This document shows, piece by piece, positions 1-8,870 of a DNA stretch of 64,000 bases. The stretch comes from Diaphorobacter aerolatus (GTDB taxonomy: Bacteria > Pseudomonadota > Gammaproteobacteria > Burkholderiales > Burkholderiaceae_C), in NCBI RefSeq assembly GCF_014489535.1, contig NZ_CP060783.1:2542001-2606000 (forward strand), written 5' to 3'. Every line of letters starts with the position of its first letter. Position 1 is the first letter of the stretch. A program made the position numbers and the translations under genes. The notes beneath the pieces were generated by a model. The model was not told where the DNA came from, searched no databases, and saw only the letters and a program-made list of their open reading frames with translations.

Positions 1-7
1 CATTGAA

Positions 8-33
8 GCTGTTGCGTCACTTGACGCAACAGC
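8..33. other. Perfect 11-bp hairpin
   Basis: An 11-bp arm at 8-18 and its exact reverse complement at 23-33 enclose the loop ACTT. It is a strong stem at the window edge and may be the transcription stop of a gene outside the window. No T-run follows on either strand, so a Rho-independent terminator is not established. Confidence 0.4.
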
Positions 34-84
34 CACCGCACAACCGCCTCGCCCAGGCGTGGTCAGAGGCGGGGGATCGGGAGC

Positions 85-165
85 CGGCACGTCGCTGCGC
101 TCGTGCAGTAGCGGGCACCAACGCCCAACGCAACTCAACCCAGGCACGAGCGCAGCGACGTGCCG
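85..165. repeat. 22-bp perfect inverted repeat at the edge of repeat copy A
   Basis: Bases 85-106 are the exact reverse complement of 144-165, separated by 37 bp. The right arm is the first part of the interspersed repeat at 145-313, so the left arm looks like a fragment of the same repeat in opposite orientation. Together they could fold into a long cruciform or RNA stem. Confidence 0.7.
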
Positions 166-313
166 AACGCACCTCTTTCCAGCTGACTTGCGGCGGTTGT
201 TCGAGCGAAGTGACGAAGGAACGAAGCGAGTTTTGCCGCAGGTATTCAAAGCGTTTTTTGGTGCCTTTTTGGCAAGACAAAAAGGTACTGCGCCGCCGGG
301 CGCAATCCCGGCC
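145..313 (+). repeat. Interspersed stem-loop repeat, copy A
   Basis: This roughly 170-bp element has the same layout as the copies at 37359-37532 and 37577-37751: an opening like CACGAGCG..GC..GTGCCGA, a T-rich hairpin (CCTTTTTG at 264-271, loop GCAAGA, CAAAAAGG at 278-285), a GC hairpin (GCGCC at 290-294, GGCGC at 299-303) and the ending TCCCGGCC. The stems differ in sequence from the 37-kb copies but keep pairing. No protein is supported here; reading frames through it are low complexity. Confidence 0.7.
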
Positions 314-360
314 AGCAGCCTCACCAAACAGTCACCAGAAAATGATACGAGCAAGGGAAA

Positions 361-480
361 GTGCCGGGCTCATCTCTTCCCAACTGGCTTGCGGCAGTTG
401 TACGAGCGAAGGAACGCAGCAAGTCCTACCGCAGGTATTCAAAACGCTTTTTTTGTGCCTTTTTGGCAAGACAAAAAAGG
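361..480 (+). repeat. Interspersed stem-loop repeat, copy B (shorter)
   Basis: This is a diverged, shorter copy of the element at 145-313, sharing the stretch CCGCAGGTATTCAAA and the hairpin CCTTTTTG (458-465), loop GCAAGA, C-A6-GG (472-480). It lacks the GC hairpin and the TCCCGGCC end. It ends 28 bp before the YcxB-like gene. Confidence 0.6.
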
Positions 481-508
481 CAAGAACGCCACCCTGCATA
501 ATCAAAAA

Positions 509-1045
509 ATGCCCGCCTCAATCCAATACAAAATCTCTGAATCCGACTATCTGGCAGCCGCTCGCCTCTACCGCAAACGCGCCAGCGGATGGGCCCGTGC
601 ATTAAAGGGGTTCCTGATCCTCGCTGGCGTTGCAATCACAGCATTCGGCGTCTACAGGCATTTGACGGGAGTGATGGTCGCGGGCCTTGTCTACGCCGCG
701 ATGCCCTGGTGGCTTCAGAAACTGATCAACGAGCCGCTGACTCGCCGTCAATATCGCCGGTACCCCGCGATGCAGGAGCAGCAAACGCTCTCGCTCGATG
801 AGGCGGAAACGGGAGTGACCATGCAATCTATGATCGGCGAAACACGTTTGACATGGGAACACCTCATTCGCTGGGCGGAGGATGACGATTTCATTTTGCT
901 CTATGTGCAGCCAAGCATGTACTTCATCGTGCCCAAGCGCGCCGACCCGGGCAATGCGGTGATCGGCCCGCTTCGCGAAGCGTTGCAGCGCCATTTCGGG
1001 GATCAAGGAAACAAGGCGCGCACCACCACCATCCATAAAAAATAA
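509..1045 (+). CDS. YcxB-like membrane protein
   Basis: A 178-residue protein of unknown function. Two adjacent hydrophobic segments at about residues 31-75 are followed by a soluble C-terminal half in which the order L-T-W...W-A-E-D-D-D-F-I-L-L-Y resembles the YcxB-like C-terminal domain found in many bacterial inner-membrane proteins. The ATG at 509 is chosen because the frame upstream only runs through the repeat copies and has low-complexity composition. The gene stands alone, with sorAB starting 190 bp downstream. The family assignment is from recall of the motif; no function is inferred. Confidence 0.7.
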   Translation: MPASIQYKISESDYLAAARLYRKRASGWARALKGFLILAGVAITAFGVYRHLTGVMVAGLVYAAMPWWLQKLINEPLTRRQYRRYPAMQEQQTLSLDEAETGVTMQSMIGETRLTWEHLIRWAEDDDFILLYVQPSMYFIVPKRADPGNAVIGPLREALQRHFGDQGNKARTTTIHKK

Positions 1046-1234
1046 ACTGATCCACGCCGCTGTTTCGGAACACGCCCTACCACTTCAATCGATTCAATGA
1101 ATCCAATCAACCCATAGATTGACTGACACAGACCGACTGAACTCAAGATACTGGTGATCTCCGGATTCACCGACCGCCTACACGAAGAATCCTCCGAAGC
1201 AAGAATTGATACACAACAACAACGGAGATGAGCG

Positions 1235-2508
1235 ATGAAGCTTCACATGAGTACGTCGTCCCCCACCGGCACCGAAGCCCAGACGCGCAATCGCCGCGCG
1301 CTGCTCAAAACCCTGGGCACTGCCGTCGGCTTGACGAGCCCGGCGCTGCGCGCATTCGCCGCCACCCCGCCTGCGCCCAACGAGAAAAAAATCACGCTGC
1401 CATTCGCCAATGGCGAGCGCGAACTGTTGGCTTTTCCCGAAAAGCGCCCGCTGATCGTGCTGACCAGCCGTCCGCCGCAGCTCGAAACGCCGTTCGACAT
1501 ATTCAACGCCGGACTGCTCACGCCCAATGATGCGTTCTTCGTGCGCTACCACTGGAGCGGCATTCCCACCGACATCAAGGCGGCGGATTTCCGCGTAAAG
1601 ATCTCCGGTCTGGTCGATGCGGCGCTCGATCTTTCGCTGGATGATCTGAAAAAGCTCGGCGCGCCGATAAGCCTGGTGGCGGCCCACCAGTGTTCGGGCA
1701 ACAGCCGGGGCTTCTTCGAGCCACGCGCCAACGGCGGGCAGCTCGGACATGGTGCGATGGGCAACGCCAAATGGACGGGCGTGTCGCTCAAGCGCGTGCT
1801 GGAAAAAGCGGGCGTCAAAAAAGGGGCCGTCCAGGTCAGCTTCAACGGCATGGACAAACCGCCAATCGAGGGCGGCCCGGATTTCGTGAAGGCGCTCGAC
1901 ATCGATCACGCGATGGATGGCGAGGTCATGCTCGCGTGGGCGATGAACGACAAGGATTTGCCCATGCTCAATGGCTATCCGCTGCGCCTGATCGTGCCGG
2001 GTTACTACGGCACCTACTGGATCAAGCATGTGAACGACATCCAGGTGCTCGACAAGGTATTCGATGGCTTCTGGATGGCGTCGGCCTACCGCATTCCCGC
2101 CAACGACTGCGCATGCACGCCCCGGGCAAGGCGCCGACCGAGACGGTGCCGATCAACCGGTTCAACACACGTTCGTTCATCACCAGTCTGCAGGACGGCG
2201 CGAAGATCAGGGCGGGCAAGGAAATCGTCTTGCGCGGCATTGCGTTCGACGGGGGTGCGGGCATCGCCGAGGTGTCGGTTTCCAGCGACGGCGGCAAGAC
2301 CTGGACAAAGGCCAAGCTGGGCAAGGAACTGAGCAAGTATTCGTTCCGCGAATGGAAGGCCGCGTTCAAGCCGGCGAAAAAGGGGGCGTACGAACTCAAG
2401 GTGCGTGCCGTGAACCGCGCGGGCCAGGGTCAGCCGATGGAGGCGCTCTGGAATCCGGCTGGCTATATGCGCAACGTGATTGAAACCGTCCGCGTGACCG
2501 CGGCCTAG
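1235..2508 (+). pseudogene. sorA: Sulfite dehydrogenase molybdenum subunit SorA, frameshifted
   Basis: Periplasmic molybdopterin enzyme that oxidises sulfite to sulfate and passes electrons to the SorB cytochrome encoded next. The N-terminus carries a twin-arginine-type signal (NRRALLK at about residues 19-25, hydrophobic stretch, cleavage near AFA). The Mo ligand cysteine lies in AAHQCSGNSRG (about residues 149-159), followed by the Mo-cofactor fold and a C-terminal dimerisation domain read in the next frame (FNTRSFITSL onward to 2508). The reading frame breaks at the CCCC run at 2120-2123; one extra C restores a continuous protein of about 424 residues. The start has a GGAG sequence 8 bp upstream. 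As read the protein would lose its C-terminal third; I think a missing base is likelier than real decay. Confidence 0.85.
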
Positions 2509-2535
2509 AAAGAAAGAGGGAGGCAAGGCAATACC

Positions 2536-2934
2536 ATGAAAAAGACACACTCGACACGCGTTCGCTCGCTCGCATCGACGGCCCGCACCTGCACCGCGTT
2601 GGCGGCGCTGATCTGCGGCGCAGCGCTGCAACAACAGGCGCAGGCTCTCGAAATCGATCTGCCCGGCGAAACGGCCATCTACCGCGAAAGTGACCTGCCG
2701 GGCTACAAGCTCACATTGCAAAACTGCCTGATGTGCCATTCGGCCCAGTACGCGCAGTATCAGCCGACCACCTCGCCGCGCAGCTACTGGGAGGCCACGG
2801 TAAAAAAGATGAAGAAGCCTTTTGGGGCGACCTTCCCCGACGACGACATTCCTGCCATCGTGGACTACCTGAGCAAAACCTATGGGGCCGAAAGCACCGC
2901 GGGTGCAAATGCCGCCGAAGCCGCCAAAAAATAA
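2536..2934 (+). CDS. sorB: Sulfite dehydrogenase cytochrome c subunit SorB
   Basis: A 132-residue periplasmic monohaem cytochrome c that accepts electrons from SorA. It has an N-terminal signal segment (about residues 17-37, ending AQA), one haem-binding motif CLMCH (about residues 64-68), and a downstream methionine in the M-K-K-P-F region as possible sixth ligand. The gene follows sorA by 27 bp with a purine-rich ribosome site (AGAGGGAGG), as expected for a sorAB operon. The C-terminus is alanine rich. SorB in characterised enzymes is of similar small size. Confidence 0.85.
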   Translation: MKKTHSTRVRSLASTARTCTALAALICGAALQQQAQALEIDLPGETAIYRESDLPGYKLTLQNCLMCHSAQYAQYQPTTSPRSYWEATVKKMKKPFGATFPDDDIPAIVDYLSKTYGAESTAGANAAEAAKK

Positions 2935-3056
2935 ATTGATCCACCACGCGGCGGCCATACCCTTGTCTTCGGACAACACTATCGATAACCGCAACGGCCA
3001 CGCTCTGGGCGGTTCCCCTCTGAAAAACAGGTTGCCCGAACACAAAAGCGGGAGGC

Positions 3057-3079
3057 GCATTTTTCGGGCCGAAAAATGC
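3057..3079. terminator. 11-bp palindromic hairpin downstream of sorB
   Basis: GCATTTTTCGG at 3057-3067 and its exact complement at 3069-3079 flank one central base. It lies 122 bp after sorB in a 428-bp gap before the next gene. The A/T-rich outer stem resembles bidirectional terminators, but no separate T-run follows. The rest of the gap (2935-3362) holds an AT-rich stretch near 3225-3290 that probably contains the promoter of the GGDEF-EAL gene; I see no gene in it. Confidence 0.4.
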
Positions 3080-3362
3080 AGGCTATGGGGCTGCATCAAC
3101 CGGATGTATCCATAAACCCCTCAGCCTTGCGGGCGTCCGCATCGGACGGGTGTAACCTCGCCTACATTTCGCTTTCAGCCAACATTTGTGCGGAATTTTG
3201 AGTGTTCGCATGGCAAAGAGCGCCCGATTTACGTAACAAATTTCACAATCAATTGATTTACGCTATTCAATAGTAGAATTCAAATTACATTCCGCCGCTC
3301 TGACACTGCCGCGTCACTTTCTCGTCCGCAGTCTGATATTCGCCCGGCAACAGAAAGTCATC

Positions 3363-5552
3363 ATGGGTCTGCAGCCTAGTCATCTCAAGCAAGTCTCCGG
3401 TCTGTCCAAAACCTCCCGAGTGGTGTCACCGTCCACCGCCACCGTGCCTTCTGACGAGGCCGCGACGCACTTGCAACAGGTGATGGATTCCCTGCCCCAT
3501 CTGGTCTGGATCCGGACCGCCGATGATGGGGACCCGGGTTGGGGCAATGCGGCCTGGCGCGAATTCACCGGCAGGCACTCACATGACTGGCTGGAAGCCT
3601 TGCATCCCGACAGCGTCGAGTACATGACTCGGCAGTGGAACGAAACCCTCGAACATCGCACCGGATTTCAGGAAGAGCTGCGCCTTCGGGCGCGCGATGG
3701 CTCGTTCCGCTGGTTTCTCGTGGCGGCCATCTTTCATCAAGGCAAGAAGGATGGTCGCGGCGAGTCGGGCACGGGCCGGGGTCACTGGTATCTCGGCGCG
3801 ATCGACATCCATGAGCGAGTGCTGGCGCGTCAATCGCTGATGCGTAATCTGGGCATGCAGGAAAAGATGCTGGATGCCAGTGTGGACTGCATCAAGATCG
3901 TCAACACCGACGGTACGCTGGCCCATATGAATCTCTCGGGCTGCCGGGCGCTCGGCGTGTCGCCCGATTCCGGTTTCGGCATGAAGTGGCTGGAGCTGCT
4001 GCCGCCCGAGATCCAGGCTCCCGGCCTGCGCGCTTTCCGCCAGGCGCTGCGCGGCAGCAACGCGCGCTTCGCGGGAAAGAGCATCGCGCCGGGAAAACCG
4101 GCGCAGTACTGGGACAACATTCTCACGCCGGTGTTCGATGACAACGGCAAGACCATGAGCATTCTGTGCGTCTCGCGCGACGTGACGCAGCAGCAGCTTA
4201 CCGAGGAGCGGCTGCGCAAGGCCAACGAGGTCGACGAACTGACCGACCTGCCCAATCGCCGCGCGTTCAACGACGCGCTGCGACCGGCACTGCAGCGGGC
4301 GCGCGAGCAGGGCACGGGCGCGCTACTGATGCTGATCGATCTCGATCACTTCCAGCACCTCAACGACACCCTGGGGCACGCTGCGGGCGACCATTTGTTG
4401 CAAGTACTGGCGCGGCGCATCCAGGGCTGCCTGCCCGAGGATGCCCTCGTCGCGCGCATTGGCGGCGACGAGTTCGCCATCATCGCGCACGACGTCGGTG
4501 ACGAAGACGCCCTGCAACGCATTGCCCATCGCGTGATGCTGCAGCTCGATCCGCCGATCAGCTACGCCGGCAAACGCATCAACGGCAGCATGAGCATCGG
4601 CTGCGCGCTCTATCCGCGCGACGCGCGCGAGGCGGTGGAGCTGATGAGCAATGCCGACGCGGCGCTCAACGAGATGAAGGTCAATGGCCGGGGTGGCGTG
4701 GGCGTGTTCTCGAGGGAAATCATGCGCCCGCTCGAAGACGAGGCCGGCCAGATGGACCAAGCGCGCCGCATCCTGCGCGACGGCACGGTGCGCGCCCATT
4801 ACCAGCCCAAGGTGCGGCTGATCGACCGCAAGGTCGTGGGCATGGAGGCGCTGCTGCGCTCGCAGGACGCGGAGCACGGCAGTCTGCAGATGCCCGGCAA
4901 GGTGCAGGCGGCGTTTCTCAACTATGAACTGGCCACGCGCATCGCCGATGCCCTGCGCGCCAAGGTATTTGCCGACATCGTGACCTGGCAGCGCGCGGGG
5001 TTGCAGATCGTGCCGGTGTCCCTGAACGCCGCGCCGGTGGAGTTCATGCGCGACAACTACGCCGAGCGGCTGCTCAAGCATCTGGAGAAGGCTGGCGTGG
5101 ATCCATCGCTGATCGAACTCGAAGTGACGGAACAGACCTTGCACGAGCGTGGCTCGAAGTACGTCACGCGCGCCCTCGCGCAACTGCGCGCGGCTGGCAT
5201 CCGCGTGGCGCTCGACGATTTCGGCACGGGCCATTCGTCGCTCACGCGGCTGCGCGACTTTCCGGTGGACTGCCTGAAGATCGACTCCAATCTGGTCGGC
5301 AACTTCGGCAGCGACCCGGCCATCACCGCCGTGGTCAACGCCATCGGGCGGATCGGTTCGGATCTTTCGATGGAGCTCGTGGCCGAGGGGATAGAGACGG
5401 AAACACAGTGCCAGGCGCTGCTGGCAGCGGGTTTCGGGATCGGGCAGGGCCATCTGTTCAGCAGGGCCGTCCACGCCGAGGCCATCGCCGCGCTGCTTGC
5501 ATCGGAGCAATCGGCATGGGGACGCGCAGAGCGCGCATCGGCCACCGCCTGA
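3363..5552 (+). CDS. PAS-PAS-GGDEF-EAL cyclic-di-GMP signalling protein
   Basis: A 729-residue cytoplasmic protein that likely controls cyclic-di-GMP. Two PAS sensor domains occupy about residues 39-155 and 167-280. The GGDEF domain (about 285-445) keeps an intact GGDEF signature near residue 366, so diguanylate cyclase activity is possible; the usual RxxD inhibitory site five residues before it is absent. The EAL domain (about 470-715) shows EALLR near 495, LELEVTE, DDFGTG near 618 and a VAEGIET motif, all expected of an active phosphodiesterase. There is no transmembrane segment. Which activity dominates cannot be told from sequence. It stands alone between sorB and a convergent gene. Confidence 0.9.
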   Translation: MGLQPSHLKQVSGLSKTSRVVSPSTATVPSDEAATHLQQVMDSLPHLVWIRTADDGDPGWGNAAWREFTGRHSHDWLEALHPDSVEYMTRQWNETLEHRTGFQEELRLRARDGSFRWFLVAAIFHQGKKDGRGESGTGRGHWYLGAIDIHERVLARQSLMRNLGMQEKMLDASVDCIKIVNTDGTLAHMNLSGCRALGVSPDSGFGMKWLELLPPEIQAPGLRAFRQALRGSNARFAGKSIAPGKPAQYWDNILTPVFDDNGKTMSILCVSRDVTQQQLTEERLRKANEVDELTDLPNRRAFNDALRPALQRAREQGTGALLMLIDLDHFQHLNDTLGHAAGDHLLQVLARRIQGCLPEDALVARIGGDEFAIIAHDVGDEDALQRIAHRVMLQLDPPISYAGKRINGSMSIGCALYPRDAREAVELMSNADAALNEMKVNGRGGVGVFSREIMRPLEDEAGQMDQARRILRDGTVRAHYQPKVRLIDRKVVGMEALLRSQDAEHGSLQMPGKVQAAFLNYELATRIADALRAKVFADIVTWQRAGLQIVPVSLNAAPVEFMRDNYAERLLKHLEKAGVDPSLIELEVTEQTLHERGSKYVTRALAQLRAAGIRVALDDFGTGHSSLTRLRDFPVDCLKIDSNLVGNFGSDPAITAVVNAIGRIGSDLSMELVAEGIETETQCQALLAAGFGIGQGHLFSRAVHAEAIAALLASEQSAWGRAERASATA

Positions 5553-5587
5553 TCCACAGCGCCCCGACGCTGAAGCGTGAAAAAAGG

Positions 5588-6292
5588 TCAGCGGGGAGTG
5601 GTTGACGCCGGCTTGTGATCGGAGCCCGCTGCCGAACCGCCCGCCGCCGCCGCACGCTCGATGGCCCACAGCTCCTTCAATTGCGCCAGTTCAGTGTCGA
5701 AACGCTGCTGGACCTTGCGCTTCTCTTCCTGTTGCGTCGCAATATAGCGCTGCTGCTCGGCAATGTCTTCCTCGTTGTCCGTGATACGGCGCTGCACCTT
5801 GGGTGGTGCCTTCTTGGGGTCGTTCTGGTAGAACTCGAGTTCTGTATTGATCGCCACCCGGTCGGCACGCAACTGCTCGATGCGCTTGTTGGCAATCTGG
5901 ATCAGGTCATTGAACACCGCCAGCGCCGCCGTACGCTCGCCGTTGTGCGTGGCCTCGTCGGGGTAGCGCGTGATCAGGGCGCGGTCGCGGCGGCGCTGGT
6001 CGGCCACGCGGGCCTTCTGCTCCGCGTCGGCACGGCGCTGCGCCTCCTGCGCGGCGCGTTCGTTTTCGGTCAGCGTGGGGCCGAGGCGGCGGCGTTCGGT
6101 GCCGGTCTTGTCCAGCACGCGTTGCTCGCGGTCAAGGCATTCGGGAATCGGGCGGTCGGACGTGATGCGTCGGCCATTTTTGTCAACACAGCTGTACACG
6201 GCCGCGTTCTGCGCCGCTGCGGGCTGCACGGCAGCCATCAGAGCGATGGCGACCAGAACGCCGGAAACCCATTGACTTGCGACCGCTTTCAA
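5588..6292 (-). CDS. DUF4124-type periplasmic coiled-coil protein
   Basis: A 234-residue exported protein. A signal peptide (residues 1-27, ending AAAQ) is followed by a short DUF4124-like segment containing VYSCVDKNGRRITSDRPIP (about 31-50), a pattern seen in many betaproteobacterial periplasmic proteins, then a long charged region (about 75-220) rich in Q, R, E and A that should form coiled coils. The function is unknown. It follows pyrE on the same strand with a 42-bp gap and converges with the GGDEF-EAL gene. Confidence 0.8.
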   Translation of the reverse strand: MKAVASQWVSGVLVAIALMAAVQPAAAQNAAVYSCVDKNGRRITSDRPIPECLDREQRVLDKTGTERRRLGPTLTENERAAQEAQRRADAEQKARVADQRRRDRALITRYPDEATHNGERTAALAVFNDLIQIANKRIEQLRADRVAINTELEFYQNDPKKAPPKVQRRITDNEEDIAEQQRYIATQQEEKRKVQQRFDTELAQLKELWAIERAAAAGGSAAGSDHKPASTTPR

Positions 6293-6334
6293 TCCATCCC
6301 TTTCGTTGCCCCGTACCCGGAGCGATCTACTTTT

Positions 6335-7039
6335 TCACTCGTCTTCGACACCGTAACGATCACGGTAGGCCACGACGCGCTGATGGTGGGCCTTCATTTC
6401 GTCGCCACCACCACTGTGCGCAAGATACTGCAATAAGTCTGCCAACTTTGCGATGGTGCAGACCTGCATGCCCAATTCTCCCCGGACATACTGAACCGCG
6501 CTGTGCGCCACGTCACGACCATTCTCGGTGGCTTTTTCCTGGCGGTCCAGCGCAATGGCGATGGCATGTGGCGTCGCGCCAGCAGCCTGAATCAACGCTA
6601 TCGACTCGCGCGCAGCGGTACCGGCGGACATCACGTCGTCGATGATCAGCACCCGCCCCTTGAGCGGCGCGCCCACCAGCGTGCCGCCCTCGCCGTGGTC
6701 CTTGGCTTCCTTGCGGTTGTAAGCGAAAGGCACGTTGCGGCCAAGGCGCGCGAGCTCGACGGCCACCGTGGCCGCGAGCGGAATGCCCTTGTAGGCGGGG
6801 CCGAACACCATGTCGAACGCAAGGCCGCTGGCCAGAATGGCTTTTGCATAGAATCCGGCAAGGCGACCCATTTTTGCGCCATCATCAAACAGCCCCGCGT
6901 TGAAGAAGTAGGGGCTCATCCGCCCGGCCTTGGTTTTGAATTCTCCAAAGCGCAAAACGCCGGATTCCACTGCGAATTGCACGAAATCCAGCGCCAACTG
7001 GGACTGTTCTGCCGCTTTACCGCTCTTGTCGTTCACCAT
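6335..7039 (-). CDS. pyrE: Orotate phosphoribosyltransferase
   Basis: Converts orotate and PRPP to orotidine 5'-monophosphate in pyrimidine synthesis. The 234-residue protein shows SPYFFNAGLFDDG near the N-terminus (substrate region), the flexible-loop sequence NRKEAKDHGEGG, and the PRPP-binding motif VLIIDDVMSAGTA at about residues 130-142. A longer frame exists upstream, but the ATG at 7039 gives the expected family start. This start codon overlaps the start of xth on the other strand by two bases. The C-terminal tail is somewhat longer than in the roughly 213-residue enterobacterial enzyme. Confidence 0.92.
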   Translation of the reverse strand: MVNDKSGKAAEQSQLALDFVQFAVESGVLRFGEFKTKAGRMSPYFFNAGLFDDGAKMGRLAGFYAKAILASGLAFDMVFGPAYKGIPLAATVAVELARLGRNVPFAYNRKEAKDHGEGGTLVGAPLKGRVLIIDDVMSAGTAARESIALIQAAGATPHAIAIALDRQEKATENGRDVAHSAVQYVRGELGMQVCTIAKLADLLQYLAHSGGGDEMKAHHQRVVAYRDRYGVEDE

Positions 7040-7853
7040 GAATTCTTCCTTGTTCAAACTGACCAGCCTCAACCTCAATGGCATCCGCTCCGCTGCATCC
7101 AAAGGGGTGGTCGAATGGCTGGACCAAAGCCGTCCGGATTGTATTTGCGTCCAGGAAATCAAGGCGCAGGCCAGCGATATTGCCGACAAATTCGAGTCGA
7201 TTGGCGACCTCAAGGGCCACTTTCATTTCGCCGAGAAGAAGGGCTACTCGGGCGTCGGCGTCTACACGCGCCATGAGCCCAGCGACGTGGTGATCGGCTA
7301 CGGCTCGGGCGAATTCGACGCCGAGGGCCGTTTTGTGGAAACGCGCTTCGACACGCCAAAGCGCAAGTTTTCCATCATCAGCGCCTATTTTCCGAGCGGC
7401 TCATCGGGCGATCTGCGGCAGCAGGCGAAATTCCGTTTTCTGGCCGAGTTCCATATGACGCTGATGAAGCTCAAGTCCGAGCGCGATTTCATTCTCTGCG
7501 GCGACGTCAACATCGCCCACCAGCAGGCCGACCTGAAAAACTGGCGCAGCAACCAGAAGAACAGCGGCTTTCTGCCCGAAGAACGTGAATGGATGACAAA
7601 GTTGTTGCACACATCTGATCCAACCGGCGGTCTGGTGGACGTGTACCGCCTCCTCCAGCCCGACACCACGGACGCCTGCTACACATGGTGGAGCAACCGC
7701 GGGCAGGCCTATGCGAACAACGTGGGCTGGCGTCTGGACTACCACCTCGCCACCCCGGCCATCGCCGCGCTCGCGCGAACCGAGGAAATCTACAAGGCGC
7801 AGAAGTTCTCGGATCACGCGCCGATCACCGTAGGCTATGACATGAAGCTGTGA
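7038..7853 (+). CDS. xth: Exodeoxyribonuclease III / AP endonuclease
   Basis: DNA-repair nuclease that cleaves at abasic sites and has 3'-exonuclease activity. The 271-residue protein has the exonuclease III fold signatures: LTSLNLNGIR at the N-terminus (metal-binding Asn), CVQEIKAQ with the catalytic Glu (about residue 40), GDVNIAH (Asp-x-Asn) near 156, and the C-terminal SDHAPI with the catalytic Asp-His pair. The start ATG at 7038 overlaps the pyrE start codon on the opposite strand; the frame is open further upstream but that part is antisense to pyrE. Confidence 0.9.
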   Translation: MNSSLFKLTSLNLNGIRSAASKGVVEWLDQSRPDCICVQEIKAQASDIADKFESIGDLKGHFHFAEKKGYSGVGVYTRHEPSDVVIGYGSGEFDAEGRFVETRFDTPKRKFSIISAYFPSGSSGDLRQQAKFRFLAEFHMTLMKLKSERDFILCGDVNIAHQQADLKNWRSNQKNSGFLPEEREWMTKLLHTSDPTGGLVDVYRLLQPDTTDACYTWWSNRGQAYANNVGWRLDYHLATPAIAALARTEEIYKAQKFSDHAPITVGYDMKL

Positions 7854-7880
7854 TGGCGTGAGCGCAGTTCAAGGGTGATA

Positions 7881-8870
7881 ATGGATGCGATTAATTCTCA
7901 TCCACAAATGACCAGAACTGCCTCCCGCCTCGTCTCGCGCCGCGATCTGCTGGCGCTTGCGTCGGCTTCTTTCCTGATGCCCGGTGCCAGCGCCTCGCCT
8001 GACATGAACACCGCCGCATCTCCCGCCGCCGCTGAGCTTCGCAATGCGCCCCCGGTGCGGCTCGCGCACAGCCATCAGCTCGACATGCGGGACCCCGCGA
8101 GCGGCCATGTGCGCCGCATCTTCGTGCAGGTGCCGGACACGCCCGCGCCCGCTGGCGGCTATCCGGTGCTGTATTTGCTGGATGCCAACGCGAGTTTCGC
8201 CGTGGCCGCGCAGCTCGCGCGCAACGGCGGCAATCGCCCCGCCGCGCTGCGCAAGGACCCGCTGATGGTCGTGGGCATTGGCTATCCCGTCGACGACACC
8301 ATGGACCAGCAGGCACGCCGGCGCGACTACACGCCACCGCCAGCCACCGAAGCGGGCACCGGAGGTGCGGACGAGTTTCTGGATTTCATCGAAAAGCAGT
8401 TGCAACCCGCACTGCGCTCCGCGTGGAGCATCGACCCCGCGCGCCAGACGCTGTTCGGCCATTCGCTTGGCGGCTTGCTCACGGTGCATGCGCTCGTCAC
8501 CCGCAATCGGCTGTTCACGCGCTATGCGGCGGCCAGCCCGTCGCTGTGGTGGAACGGCGCGCAAGCGCTGCAAACCATCGAGCAATGGATTGCCAACGGC
8601 GCGGCTACCGCATCACCCAAGGTGTGGATTCAATTGCGCGTGGGCTCGCGTGAGCGCGCAAGGCGCCACGAAAATGATCCGGCGCGCGCCGCCAGGGCCA
8701 CGGAGCGCCGCATGAACGAACATGTAGAGGCCTTGGCCGCGCGCCTCTCGGGCTTGAACCGCCCGCAGTTGCAGGTGGACTACAGGGAACTGCCGGGCAT
8801 CGACCACGGCGGCACGCTGGCACCGGCCCTGATCGAAGCCATCGCCTTGGCTCAGCGCGACGCCATGTAG
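7881..8870 (+). CDS. Exported alpha/beta-hydrolase of the esterase D type
   Basis: A 329-residue serine hydrolase related to enterochelin-esterase/IroE-like proteins. The nucleophile elbow GHSLGG is near residue 193 and the likely catalytic His is in DHGGTL near 312. The N-terminus resembles a twin-arginine signal (SRRDLLALASASFLM), suggesting periplasmic location. The substrate is not evident; siderophore esters and other carboxylic esters are both possible. A GTG two codons upstream (7875) and an ATG at 7908 are alternative starts. It follows xth by 27 bp and converges with the phosphotransferase gene, with which its 3' end overlaps. Confidence 0.8.
   Translation: MDAINSHPQMTRTASRLVSRRDLLALASASFLMPGASASPDMNTAASPAAAELRNAPPVRLAHSHQLDMRDPASGHVRRIFVQVPDTPAPAGGYPVLYLLDANASFAVAAQLARNGGNRPAALRKDPLMVVGIGYPVDDTMDQQARRRDYTPPPATEAGTGGADEFLDFIEKQLQPALRSAWSIDPARQTLFGHSLGGLLTVHALVTRNRLFTRYAAASPSLWWNGAQALQTIEQWIANGAATASPKVWIQLRVGSRERARRHENDPARAARATERRMNEHVEALAARLSGLNRPQLQVDYRELPGIDHGGTLAPALIEAIALAQRDAM

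Noticed and set aside
59-508. N-terminal extension of the YcxB-like reading frame
   Set aside because: It runs through the repeat copies and hairpins and has no family support, so the start at 509 is used.
1046-1234. A clear promoter upstream of sorA
   Set aside because: TTGACT near 1118 and GATACT further on are spaced too far apart for a convincing sigma-70 promoter.
4323-5669. 448-codon minus-strand frame opposite the GGDEF-EAL gene
   Set aside because: The sense strand encodes intact catalytic motifs; the antisense frame has none.
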